17,681 nt of DNA from JAJFFW01 sp038531315 (lineage in GTDB: Bacteria > Pseudomonadota > Alphaproteobacteria > Caulobacterales > Parvularculaceae), in contig JBCBBT010000064.1 in NCBI GenBank assembly GCA_038531315.1, forward strand, positions 1 to 17,681. Reading direction: 5' to 3'. Positions 1 through 7,664 of the stretch are shown piece after piece. The number at the start of each line of letters is the position of its first letter. Position 1 is the stretch's first letter. The position numbers were made by a program, and so were the translations under genes. The notes under the pieces are model-generated. The model had not been told where the DNA came from. It saw only the letters and a list, made by a program, of their open reading frames with translations, and ran no database searches.

Positions 1-79
1 CATTCTGCGCCGCAGCGCCGCCGCCGGATATCGCAAGCGCCCCCGTCATCAGCGCCGTCAAGATCAGTCGTTTTTTCAT
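1..79 (-). CDS. Secreted or periplasmic protein, 5' end only (partial)
   Basis: Only the first 26 codons are in the window; the gene continues past base 1. The ATG lies at 77-79 and follows a strong purine-rich ribosome site (GGAGGGG, about 3 nt before the ATG). The visible peptide is a textbook Sec signal: a basic start (MKKR), a hydrophobic core (LILTALMTGALAIS), then a small-residue region ending in AAAQN, with likely cleavage after AAA. The mature protein is not visible, so its function cannot be named. It lies 103 bp downstream of the membrane AraC-type regulator on the same strand and could be its target or simply a separate transcript. Confidence 0.7.
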   Translation of the reverse strand, partial: MKKRLILTALMTGALAISGGGAAAQN

Positions 80-182
80 TCGCCCCTCCAGGTTTGCGCG
101 CAGCCATCTGCATGTTTCAGGCGCTGCGATGATGGCCGGTTTCGCGCGTTGCGGCGTCCCGAATACCGGCGTTTACAGCGTA

Positions 183-1325
183 TTATGGCGTTTGAGACCC
201 GCGATACTGGGTTCGATACGCGCTCGGTGTGAGCGCTTCGCGCTCTTTAAAGACCCGGTTGAAGGTGGCTTTGGAGTTGAACCCGGAAGACAGCGCCACC
301 TCGAGGACCGGCATATCGCTGGTGGTCAACATCGCCTTTGCGTGATCGATCCGCAGCTGGTTGATCAGGCCCGTGAATGTGAGCCCAAGCCCCTGATTTA
401 AAGCGCGGGAAATGTAGGTCTCATTCGTCGCCCTGCGCGCCGCGACATCGGCGATCGTCAGGCGCGGCTCCAGATGCCATTTGCCGTCGAGGATCGCCTG
501 ACGCAACGCGACGCCTTCGGCGCTCCAGTCCCTTTCGGGCTTGGACGCGCTTGTCTTCAGTGCGGTCTCAGACCGCGGCGGCATTTTCGGAAACGGCTCA
601 TGCAGCCGCGCCAGCGCCTCATACGAAAGCCAGACAAGGCTCGCCATGATGAAAAGCTGAAACGGAAACGCCGCCGTATAGCTGACCCGCACAATGAAAG
701 AAAAAACAAACTCCAGAAGCGCGAAAATGACCGCCGCCGGCACAATCGTCATCATCAGGCGATTAAGCCACGTCGGATCAAAGTCATGCGCCGCCGAATG
801 GGTGTCTTTCAGGAAGACCCGATAACGTCCGATCAGACCGAAAACCGCCCACAGGCTCCATCCGCCGAGGCCGATCGCAATCAGCGTTTCGATGGGAATG
901 ACGTAGGGCAAATGGAACGCGTCATTGTAGGCCCACTTTGCTTTGTAGTCGCCGAGGAACAAGAACATCGCCGTATAGTAAAGCGTCTGCGCGGCGCCCG
1001 GCGCGAGCAGCCATTTCCGCCAACCGAGAGGCCCTGAGCGCATCAGGCGGTCCGCATGCAAATAAAATAAAGGCCCCAGATAAAGCTCGGTATTGAACGG
1101 CGCGAACGTAAGACCCGGCCAAACGCCATAGGCCCCGGCGAAGCCGATGATCTGCGGAATCTGGCTGATGACGGCGGCGACCAGCAAAAGCACAAGCCAG
1201 ATTGTCGCCCGCCGTTCGACATCGCGGCTGATGATAAAGGCGCTCGCGAGCAGGATCGGCAGGCAAAGCGCAAACATGAGACTGGATCGCCAGCCAATAT
1301 CGAGTGTCGAAGGATCGTTGATCAT
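183..1325 (-). CDS. Membrane-embedded AraC-family transcriptional regulator
   Basis: 380 residues. The N-terminal two thirds (about 10-240) is strongly hydrophobic and breaks into roughly six or seven membrane helices (for example near 13-32, 43-64, 108-124, 143-166, 192-212 and 220-237). A proline- and lysine-rich linker (about 245-275) leads to a C-terminal AraC/XylS double helix-turn-helix (about 280-375). Visible family signatures are IADVAARRATNETYISRALN (first HTH) and VALSSGFNSKATFNRVFKE followed by TPSAYR (second HTH). Known AraC regulators usually carry a soluble sensing domain; here the sensor appears to be the membrane part, so it probably binds promoters from the inner membrane. 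Ligand and targets are unknown. It starts with ATG behind a weak GGGGCGGGC site, 142 bp downstream of the SDR gene. The family call is firm; the regulated process is not visible. Confidence 0.88.
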   Translation of the reverse strand: MINDPSTLDIGWRSSLMFALCLPILLASAFIISRDVERRATIWLVLLLVAAVISQIPQIIGFAGAYGVWPGLTFAPFNTELYLGPLFYLHADRLMRSGPLGWRKWLLAPGAAQTLYYTAMFLFLGDYKAKWAYNDAFHLPYVIPIETLIAIGLGGWSLWAVFGLIGRYRVFLKDTHSAAHDFDPTWLNRLMMTIVPAAVIFALLEFVFSFIVRVSYTAAFPFQLFIMASLVWLSYEALARLHEPFPKMPPRSETALKTSASKPERDWSAEGVALRQAILDGKWHLEPRLTIADVAARRATNETYISRALNQGLGLTFTGLINQLRIDHAKAMLTTSDMPVLEVALSSGFNSKATFNRVFKEREALTPSAYRTQYRGSQTP

Positions 1326-1348
1326 GCCCGCCCCGTAGAAAATTCAAA

Positions 1349-1371
1349 GGACGGTCACAGGAGCGCCGTCC
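1349..1371 (-). terminator. Possible weak terminator between SDR and AraC-type genes
   Basis: A 6-bp perfect inverted repeat, GGACGG at 1349-1354 and CCGTCC at 1366-1371, has an 11-nt loop. On the minus strand it is followed by TTTGAATTTTC, which is T-rich but interrupted. It lies after the SDR stop and before the AraC-type start, so it could end the SDR transcript or partly attenuate into the regulator. The stem is short, so this is tentative. Confidence 0.35.
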
Positions 1372-1467
1372 GCCAGTGAGCCGCCTAGGGCGCGCTGGCG
1401 ATTGTTGTCGTCTCAATTTTGCGTCGTGACGGCAAAATCCGGAATTTGAGACGGCGAAAGCCGCTCC

Positions 1468-2304
1468 CTAAAGATTATTGAGACCGATGACCCGTTCAAA
1501 AACCCGGTCGACAAGCGATGACGGCAACAAATTGCGCATGGCGAGAAAACCGAGATAGCTGGCGGGCGCCGTATAGCGCGAATGCGGCCGTTCAGCGGTG
1601 AGCGCGTGACAGATTTTCTCCGCCACAATCTCGGGCGGCTTCGCGTTGGGATGGCCCTTGGCGTGCCATGTTTTGAAGATCTCGACCTGGCGCGTGTAGG
1701 GCTTGCCGTCGCCGATATAATGATCGAGCGATTCCTGTTCCTGATCGCCGAACGCTGTGTTGATGAAGCCGGGGCGCACCACGCTCACTTTGATATTGTG
1801 CGGTTTCAACTCGCGCCGCATCGCGTCGCTCACCCCTTCCACCGCGTGCTTTGACGCCGCGTAGGGACCAAAAAACGGCGCCGCGATCCTGCCGGCGACG
1901 GAGCCGATATTGACGATGCGCCCGCCGCCCGCCTCGCGCATCATTGCGATGACCGGCGCGCTCATCGCTACAAGTCCAAAGAAATTGGTCTCGAATTGGC
2001 GCCGCCATTCATTTAGCGGGACTTCTTCTGCGGGGCCTGTGACGCTGACGCCGGCGTTATTGACGAGGCCAAATAACGTGTCGCCCGAGGCGCGAATTGC
2101 CGACAGCGCCCGCTCAATTGAGCCTTCATCGGTGACGTCAAGCGCCAGCGGCGTGATGAGACCGCCGCCGAGGCCTGACAAAGCCTCAAGCTTTTCAACG
2201 CTGCGCGCCGCGGCGTAAACGCGAAAGCCCTTCCTGGCGAGAAAGACCGCCGCTGCTTCGCCGATGCCGCTCGAAGCGCCGGTAATCAGAACGGGTTTGT
2301 GCAC
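1468..2304 (-). CDS. Classical short-chain dehydrogenase/reductase (SDR)
   Basis: 278 residues, the usual length for a single-domain SDR. It has the Rossmann cofactor motif TGASSGIG at residues 8-15, NNAG at 82-85, catalytic Ser at about 135 (IVNIGSVAG) and the YxxxK pair Tyr148/Lys152 (PYAASK), followed by RPGFINT. Arg34 just after the second strand (AAARS) suggests NADP(H) preference; this is inference. The C-terminal tail after 185 resembles retinol- or steroid-dehydrogenase-like SDRs, but the substrate cannot be read from sequence. The start is GTG at 2304 with GGAG 8 nt upstream; an ATG at 2309-2311 is out of frame. It begins 33 bp after pyrG stops, so it is probably co-transcribed with pyrG, where many alphaproteobacteria instead have kdsA or eno. 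Confidence 0.93.
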   Translation of the reverse strand: MHKPVLITGASSGIGEAAAVFLARKGFRVYAAARSVEKLEALSGLGGGLITPLALDVTDEGSIERALSAIRASGDTLFGLVNNAGVSVTGPAEEVPLNEWRRQFETNFFGLVAMSAPVIAMMREAGGGRIVNIGSVAGRIAAPFFGPYAASKHAVEGVSDAMRRELKPHNIKVSVVRPGFINTAFGDQEQESLDHYIGDGKPYTRQVEIFKTWHAKGHPNAKPPEIVAEKICHALTAERPHSRYTAPASYLGFLAMRNLLPSSLVDRVFERVIGLNNL

Positions 2305-2337
2305 AATTCATGCTCCGCTGACAAAGGGGTGACCGGA

Positions 2338-3969
2338 TCAGACAAGCCGCGAGCGTTCCACGGCCGCCTTCACGAAAGAAGCAAATAACGGGTGCGGATC
2401 AAACGGGCGCGATTTCAGTTCGGGATGAAACTGAACCCCGATAAACCACGGATGATCCGGAATTTCCAATATCTCCGGCAATTGCCCGTCAGGCGATACG
2501 CCGGAAAAGACGACGCCTTTTTGTTCAAGCCGGCGCGCCCATTCCATGTTGACCTCAAAGCGATGGCGATGGCGTTCTTCGATTTCAAGAGCGCCGTATA
2601 TTTCCGCAACCCGGCTTCCGGGCTTTAGCGTCGCGGGATAGGCGCCGAGCCGCATGGTGCCGCCGAGATCGGTTGCGGCGTCGCGCGTCTGGGTTTCATT
2701 GCCTTGCGTCCACTCAGTCATCAACCCGACAATCGGCTCGCCGCCGCGATCAAACTCCGACGAGCTTGCATCTTGCTGCCCGAGAAGATTGCGCGCCGCC
2801 TCGATGGTGGCGAGCTGCATGCCGAAGCAAATGCCAAAGTAAGGAATCTGCTTTTCGCGGGCGAATTGCGCCGCCCGGATTTTGCCTTCAGAGCCGCGCT
2901 CGCCAAAACCGCCAGGCACCAGAATTGCGTGCACATCTTCAAGCGCCGCGACCGCATCTTCCTCGCTCTTGAAGGTGCTGGATTCGATCCATTCAATCTC
3001 GACACGGACATTATTGGCGATGCCGCCATGGCCGATGGCTTCCATCAGCGACTTATAGGCGTCGATAAGGACCGTATATTTGCCGACCACCGCAATCCGC
3101 ACGACGCCGTCCGGCTGGACGATGCGCTCAACGATGTTTTCCCACCGCTCAAGAGCGGGCGCGGGCGCATCATCGATCCCGAACGCGTCGAGCACCTCGC
3201 TGTCGAACCCCTCGCTGTGATAGGCGAGCGGCACTTCATAAATGGTGCGGCAGTCGAGCGCCTGCACCACCGCAGTGGGCCGCACGTTACAGAAGAGCGC
3301 AATTTTTTTACGCTCGCTTTCGGGGATATCCCGGTCGGCGCGCACCAGCAGAACATCCGGCTGGATGCCGATAGAGCGAAGTTCTTTGACGGAGTGTTGC
3401 GTCGGTTTGGTTTTCAGCTCGCCCGCCGACGGAATGTAGGGCATCAGCGTCAAATGAACGTAGACGGCGTCGCCGCGCGGCAACTCGTTGCCAAGTTGGC
3501 GGATCGCCTCAAAAAACGGCAACGCCTCGATATCGCCGACCGTGCCGCCAATCTCACACAAGACAAAATCGGCTTCGCCCGCATCGGACAGCACGAACGC
3601 CTTAATCGCATCCGTCACATGGGGAATGACCTGAACCGTCGCGCCGAGATAGTCGCCGCGCCGTTCGCGCTCGATGATTTCAGAATAGATCTGACCCGTG
3701 GTGACGTTATCGCCTTTGGACGCGGATACGCCGGTGAACCGTTCATAATGTCCGAGATCGAGGTCGGTCTCCGCGCCGTCGTCGGTCACGAAGACCTCGC
3801 CGTGCTGATAAGGGCTCATGGTTCCCGGATCGACATTCAGATAAGGGTCAAGCTTGCGAAGGCGCACCTTGTAGCCGCGCGCTTGCAAGAGCGCTCCGAG
3901 AGCCGCTGACGCTACGCCTTTTCCGAGTGAGGAAACCACGCCGCCGGTGATGAAAATATACCGCGCCAT
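2338..3969 (-). CDS. pyrG: CTP synthase (glutamine-hydrolysing)
   Basis: 543 residues, close to the family length of about 545. It converts UTP, ATP and glutamine to CTP in the cytoplasm, the last step of pyrimidine nucleotide synthesis. The N-terminal synthase domain opens with FITGGVVSSLGKG (6-18), has DPYLNVDPGTM (41-51) and CEIGGTVGDIE (138-148). The C-terminal class I glutamine amidotransferase domain begins near 290 and has PGGFGERG (352-359), the nucleophile Cys381 in GICFGMQ, and the His515/Glu517 pair in FHPELKSRP. All catalytic residues expected of the family are present. The start is ATG at 3969, with no strong ribosome site. The nearest upstream same-strand gene is the VPLPA-CTERM gene, which ends in its own terminator, so pyrG likely has its own promoter within 3970-4040. 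Confidence 0.98.
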   Translation of the reverse strand: MARYIFITGGVVSSLGKGVASAALGALLQARGYKVRLRKLDPYLNVDPGTMSPYQHGEVFVTDDGAETDLDLGHYERFTGVSASKGDNVTTGQIYSEIIERERRGDYLGATVQVIPHVTDAIKAFVLSDAGEADFVLCEIGGTVGDIEALPFFEAIRQLGNELPRGDAVYVHLTLMPYIPSAGELKTKPTQHSVKELRSIGIQPDVLLVRADRDIPESERKKIALFCNVRPTAVVQALDCRTIYEVPLAYHSEGFDSEVLDAFGIDDAPAPALERWENIVERIVQPDGVVRIAVVGKYTVLIDAYKSLMEAIGHGGIANNVRVEIEWIESSTFKSEEDAVAALEDVHAILVPGGFGERGSEGKIRAAQFAREKQIPYFGICFGMQLATIEAARNLLGQQDASSSEFDRGGEPIVGLMTEWTQGNETQTRDAATDLGGTMRLGAYPATLKPGSRVAEIYGALEIEERHRHRFEVNMEWARRLEQKGVVFSGVSPDGQLPEILEIPDHPWFIGVQFHPELKSRPFDPHPLFASFVKAAVERSRLV

Positions 3970-4040
3970 GGAAGGCCGTCATAAACCGGATTCGACCCGA
4001 GCGTAAGGCGTGGAGCGGATTAATTCAGCCGCGACCCGCA

Positions 4041-4071
4041 ATAAAAACGCCGCAGGCGATGCTGCGGCGTT
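4041..4071 (-). terminator. Rho-independent terminator of the VPLPA-CTERM gene
   Basis: A 9-bp perfect stem, AACGCCGCA at 4046-4054 paired with TGCGGCGTT at 4063-4071, with an 8-nt loop. On the minus strand the stem is followed at once by TTTTTAT. It lies 43 bp after the stop codon of the exported-protein gene and 72 bp before the pyrG start, so it isolates the two transcripts. Confidence 0.85.
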
Positions 4072-4113
4072 AACCCGGTTCTTTCGGCAAACCGGCCTTG
4101 ACCGGCGCACGCC

Positions 4114-4863
4114 TCAGGCGCGGCGCCGTCTGGCGGCGCCAAGGCCCGCCGCACCCGTCAAAAACAAGAGCAGGCCCGCCGGCAAGGGCGTCTCAATGAG
4201 ATTGAGGTTGAAGTCGCCGACAAGACGGTTGAAACTCGCCGCGCTGCCGCAAAAATTGCTCGAGCAGCTGTCGAGAATGGTCAGGAAAAACCAGGACGAC
4301 GCGCCGAACTCCAGATTTTTGTTGTTGGCGCCGTCGCCGATTTGCAGCGGGAATACGTTGTTGTCGGGGCGTTCAGAAACAGAGAAATCAAGACCCGCAA
4401 AGGCGCCTTCGCCGATAAACACGCCATCGCGGAGCGACATATACGTGAACGTTGCGGTGTCGACGTCAGCGCAGACGCCATTATAGGCGCACGACCGCAA
4501 TTCTTGTTTGGGCCCGCCGGTTCCCGGCCCGGCGAGCGGATCGAAGTTAACGAAGATGTCAAAACCGAACCCCGCGTTGACTTGCGATGCGATTTGGCCG
4601 GAAAGCGTCGCCGATCCGTCGTCGTTGATCACGAACTGGGCCCCCGGCAAAAAATCGAAATCGGAGCCGTCCGCGTTCTGGAAGAGCGGCGTTCCGGAGA
4701 TACGCTCGAAGAACGGCAGCCAAACCGCATGATCATGGGCGCCGCCGTGCACCGTCGGATCGCTGACCGCCGAGCCGACGGCGAATGTGGCCGCGGACGC
4801 GGCGCCTGAAAGACCGCCAACAAATATTGCGATCGCGGAAAGTGTCTTGATATGGCGCAACAT
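4114..4863 (-). CDS. Exported protein with VPLPA-CTERM-type sorting signal
   Basis: 249 residues. The N-terminus is a Sec signal peptide (basic MLRHIK, hydrophobic core, likely cut after GAASA near residue 24). The extreme C-terminus is a tripartite sorting signal: TPLPAG, then the hydrophobic stretch LLLFLTGAAGLGA, then ARRRRA. Proteins with this VPLPA-CTERM variant of PEP-CTERM are established as predicted substrates of exosortase-family membrane peptidases, usually linked to extracellular polysaccharide or the cell surface. The middle part is rich in F, G, D and N and looks like a beta-sandwich; it has two close cysteine pairs (RSCAYNGVCAD and DSCSSNFCGS) that may form disulfides after export. 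I do not recognise its specific function. It is a single-gene unit with its own terminator. No exosortase is present in the window. Confidence 0.85.
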   Translation of the reverse strand: MLRHIKTLSAIAIFVGGLSGAASAATFAVGSAVSDPTVHGGAHDHAVWLPFFERISGTPLFQNADGSDFDFLPGAQFVINDDGSATLSGQIASQVNAGFGFDIFVNFDPLAGPGTGGPKQELRSCAYNGVCADVDTATFTYMSLRDGVFIGEGAFAGLDFSVSERPDNNVFPLQIGDGANNKNLEFGASSWFFLTILDSCSSNFCGSAASFNRLVGDFNLNLIETPLPAGLLLFLTGAAGLGAARRRRA

Positions 4864-4880
4864 GGCCCCGGCCCCTTTGC

Positions 4881-4905
4881 TTAACAGATCGTTACCAATC
4901 GGTAA
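4881..4905. promoter_or_regulatory. CtrA-like box and overlapping dyad upstream of the VPLPA-CTERM gene
   Basis: TTAA at 4881-4884, a 7-nt spacer, then TTAC at 4892-4895 matches 7 of 8 fixed bases of the known alphaproteobacterial CtrA recognition pattern TTAA-N7-TTAA. It overlaps a perfect dyad TTACC-AATC-GGTAA (4892-4905). The box ends 18 nt from the ATG at 4863. One chance match of this quality is possible in a window this size, so binding is only suggested. Confidence 0.35.
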
Positions 4906-4915
4906 GCAAGGATTG

Positions 4916-4929
4916 GGCCCTTCGGGGCC
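4916..4929 (-). terminator. Short GC hairpin after secG
   Basis: GGCCC (4916-4920) and GGGCC (4925-4929) close a four-base loop (CGAA as read on the minus strand). It lies 11 bp after the secG stop and before the downstream gene. The stem is only 5 bp and the following minus-strand sequence (CAATCCTTGCTT) is only mildly T-rich, so termination may be partial. Confidence 0.35.
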
Positions 4930-4940
4930 TTCAGAGCGCC

Positions 4941-5483
4941 TTAAAGATTGGGTTCGGGAGACGGCTCGTCGGCGGCGTCTCCTGAGGGCTCATCACTTGC
5001 CGGTTGCGCGTTTTGAGGGGCGGCGTCCTGCGGCGCTGTCGCGCCTTGGCTCGCGTCCTGGGTTTCTGCGCCCAGAGCGTTGAGGGCGTCTTCAATCGAC
5101 ACATTATCATTTGACGTCTGCGGCTCCGATGAGGCCGCGTTGTCGTCGTCATCTGCGCCAAGCGTGCCGGTCAGCTCATCGAGCGTCGGCGCCGCATTCG
5201 GATCACGCACCTCTTCGCCGGTCAGCTCGCGCTGAATATCAAGCTCGGACTCGCCGCGATCGGCAAAAATCGCCAGCGAAATCGACGTCGCAAAAAACAG
5301 CGCCGCCAAAACAGACGTCGTCCGGGTCAACGCATTCGCGGCGCCGCGCCCCGTCATAAAGCCGCCCGCGCCGCCGCCGCCGCCCATGCTGCCAAGCGCG
5401 CCGCCTTCAGAGCGCTGCAACAGCACAACGCCAATCAACGCGAGAACAATGAGAAGATGGATGGTCAAAATGACAGTCGTCAT
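4941..5483 (-). CDS. secG: SecG subunit of the SecYEG preprotein translocase
   Basis: 180 residues. SecG is the small, two-helix partner of SecY/SecE in the inner membrane and assists SecA-driven export. Helix 1 is about 3-22 (VILTIHLLIVLALIGVVLLQ), followed by the hallmark QRSEGGALG and a glycine-rich loop (about 27-41). Helix 2 is about 55-74 (TSVLAALFFATSISLAIF). From about residue 76 the protein continues for some 105 residues as an acidic, Ala/Asp/Pro/Gln-rich, probably disordered tail. Typical SecG proteins are about 75-130 residues, so this tail is long. The start is ATG at 5483 with GAGAG upstream. In many alphaproteobacteria secG lies between tpiA and pyrG; here it keeps that order, but accessory genes lie on both sides. 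Confidence 0.93.
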   Translation of the reverse strand: MTTVILTIHLLIVLALIGVVLLQRSEGGALGSMGGGGGAGGFMTGRGAANALTRTTSVLAALFFATSISLAIFADRGESELDIQRELTGEEVRDPNAAPTLDELTGTLGADDDDNAASSEPQTSNDNVSIEDALNALGAETQDASQGATAPQDAAPQNAQPASDEPSGDAADEPSPEPNL

Positions 5484-5594
5484 GTGAACTCTCGCCGAGA
5501 AGGAAGCTGAAAGGCTTTTGGCCAGCCGCCGCTTACGCGCTAAAGGCCGCGCGCTTGACGTTATGTGGGTCCTGCGCCGCCGAAAAAAAGGTGC

Positions 5595-5631
5595 GATAAA
5601 CGAAAGCGGCGGGTCTTACAAGGCCCGCCGC
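5595..5631 (-). terminator. Rho-independent terminator after the DUF885 gene
   Basis: An 11-bp stem, GCGGCGGGTCT at 5606-5616 with AGGCCCGCCGC at 5621-5631 (one G-U pair), closes a 4-nt loop. On the minus strand it is followed by TTTCGTTTATC. It lies 76 bp after the DUF885 stop and 123 bp before secG, so secG needs its own promoter in about 5484-5605. A second, looser inverted repeat (CCGGTCCCG 5660-5668 with CGGGACCGG 5691-5699) sits between the stop codon and this hairpin. Confidence 0.75.
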
Positions 5632-5706
5632 CTCGGTCTGTCGCCGCCGCCATATCGAACCGGTCCCGCCCGCCCGCGCCGCGCCGGGTACGGGACCGGA
5701 TTTTAG

Positions 5707-7533
5707 CTATGCGGCCGACTTTTGCTCCGCGATCCATGTATTGACGTTGTCTTCAAGGATGCCGAGCGGCATGGCCCCGTTCAGCAACACCAGCTCATGG
5801 AACTCGCGCAGATTGAAGTTGTCGCCGAGCGCTTCTTCAGCCTGAGCGCGCATCCGCAAAATCGCGAGTTGCCCGGTCTTGTAGGCTGTCGCCTGACCGG
5901 GCCAGACCACATAGCGCTCGATCTCACGCGTGACTTCCGCTTCCGTCATGCCGGTCTTGGAAACCATATACTCAATCGCTTCCTCGCGCGACCAGCGCTT
6001 GGCGTGCATGCCCGTATCGACGACGAGCCGGACAGCGCGGAACATTTCAGCCTGCAATCTGCCGAGATCGCCAAGCGGGTCGTCGTCATACATGCCCATG
6101 TCGGTCTTTGCGACGCGCTCGGCGTAAAGCGCCCAGCCCTCCGTATACGCCGTAAAAAGACCGAACTTGCGAATGAACGGGACATTCTCAATCAGGAGCG
6201 CAGAGGAAATCTGGAAGTGGTGCCCCGGCGCGCCCTCGTGATACATCAAGGTCGGCAGGGTCCATTTCGGATTATCGGCCGTGTCTTTCTGGTTGATATA
6301 AAACGCTCCCGGCCGTGAGCCGTCGAGCGCTGGCTGTTGGTAATAACCACCCGGCGCTGAGTCTTGCGAGTATTCCGGCACGCGTTTGATTTCGAGCTCC
6401 TGCGGCGGCAGCGTGATGAAATAGTCTCCCGCCTTCGACATCAGCTCTTCGTTCAGCGCAACGAGAAAGTCGATCATCTGCGTGCGACCTTCATCGGTAT
6501 TTGGAAATTGTTGCGCGGGGTCTTCCATCAGGATGCGCACGCGCTCAGCGACCGTCCCTTCCTCAAGGCCTTGCCCACGGAGGATAACGTCCATCTCCTG
6601 TTCGAGGCGCGCCACCTCGCTGAGGCCGGTCTGGTGGATGTCGTCAGCCGTGAAATTCGTTGTTGTGTTCTCTTTCAAGGCGGCGGCGTAAATCTTGTCG
6701 CCGTTTGGTATGCGCCAGATCCCGGCGTCGTGATCGGTCTGCGTCAGCAATTCCTCGTGCAGGTCAATCATCGCCTCGTAGCCGGGGATCACCTTGGTTT
6801 CAACAATAGCCGATGCTTCGGCCAGATAATCCGCTTTCGCCGACGCGCTGAGGTCTTCGACTTTGTCCATGCGCTCTTTTAGGGTTGTGACAAGCGGATT
6901 GGCCGCCGCGCCGCCTTCGATAAAGGTCCGCATGCCGCTTAGCGTCTTTTCGATGATGAAATCAGGCGCAATCACGCCATTGTCGCGGTGGCGTTCAACG
7001 CGCACCTGCATCTCGTTCAACACCCGCGCAAATTCATTGAGGCGGCTGAGATAGCGTTTGACGCTTTTGTCATTTTTAATCTGATGCGTATCGGTCAGAA
7101 ACTGGGGCAAGTTAACGGTCGGCCCGGAAATCTGATTGATCGGATAGCTGCTATACTCGAACTCGGTGCTTTCAATGATTGTATCGAGAAACGCCGCAGT
7201 GATGCGCCAGCTTAAGAGCTCCTGGCCCTCAAGTCCTTCCGGACCGTATTTGTCGAGACCGGCGCGCGCCTTGCGCACCTTTTCCAGCGTCTCGTCTTCT
7301 TTGGCTTTCGTGTAGTCGGAAAGCTTGCCGGAATGAAAATCCAGAGGCGTATATTCGATGAAGCCAAGATTGGTCAGGATTTCCGGCCCGTCGAGCAGGA
7401 AAGACGACGCCGTCACTTTGTTGATGTAGTTGTTAACCCCGACCGGCTTCCACCAGAAAACCGTGTACAGGACGCCAAGCGCGAGCAGCAAAAGTAAAAC
7501 AAGCCCGCCAAAAATCTTTCCAAGAAGTCTCAT
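5707..7533 (-). CDS. DUF885-family membrane-anchored putative metallopeptidase
   Basis: 608 residues. Residues 9-27 form one hydrophobic segment (LVLLLLLALGVLYTVFW) after a basic start, without a clear signal-peptidase site, suggesting a membrane anchor with the bulk in the periplasm. The long helical body ends in the DUF885 signature: YHEGAPGHHFQ at 431-441 and TEGWALYAE at 464-472, followed by GRLQAEMFRAVRLVVDTG. Some members of this family have been linked to peptidase activity; the HEGxPGHH motif with the downstream glutamates resembles a zinc-binding gluzincin site. Activity here is inference and the substrate is unknown. The start is ATG at 7533 behind GTGAGGCGTAT. It lies 131 bp downstream of the alpha/beta-hydrolase, with a strong terminator after it. 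Confidence 0.9.
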   Translation of the reverse strand: MRLLGKIFGGLVLLLLLALGVLYTVFWWKPVGVNNYINKVTASSFLLDGPEILTNLGFIEYTPLDFHSGKLSDYTKAKEDETLEKVRKARAGLDKYGPEGLEGQELLSWRITAAFLDTIIESTEFEYSSYPINQISGPTVNLPQFLTDTHQIKNDKSVKRYLSRLNEFARVLNEMQVRVERHRDNGVIAPDFIIEKTLSGMRTFIEGGAAANPLVTTLKERMDKVEDLSASAKADYLAEASAIVETKVIPGYEAMIDLHEELLTQTDHDAGIWRIPNGDKIYAAALKENTTTNFTADDIHQTGLSEVARLEQEMDVILRGQGLEEGTVAERVRILMEDPAQQFPNTDEGRTQMIDFLVALNEELMSKAGDYFITLPPQELEIKRVPEYSQDSAPGGYYQQPALDGSRPGAFYINQKDTADNPKWTLPTLMYHEGAPGHHFQISSALLIENVPFIRKFGLFTAYTEGWALYAERVAKTDMGMYDDDPLGDLGRLQAEMFRAVRLVVDTGMHAKRWSREEAIEYMVSKTGMTEAEVTREIERYVVWPGQATAYKTGQLAILRMRAQAEEALGDNFNLREFHELVLLNGAMPLGILEDNVNTWIAEQKSAA

Positions 7534-7664
7534 ATACGCCTCACCCGAATGCTTTCGCCCATAGTAAACGAATGGCTGAGGGCAAGAACACGATTCACCG
7601 CACTTGCGGGCTCATCCGGTCTCTTTTTCCGCCGGTGTTGCACTGCGGTCGCGGCTTATTGAGC

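Noticed and set aside
135..170. Inverted repeat GCCGGT/ACCGGC after the AraC-type gene as a terminator
   Set aside because: Only 6 bp with a 24-nt loop and no T-tract on the minus strand.
2704..3909. Long 401-codon open frame on the plus strand opposite pyrG
   Set aside because: It lies wholly antisense to a complete pyrG with all catalytic motifs; long antisense frames are common in GC-rich DNA and the translation shows no domain.
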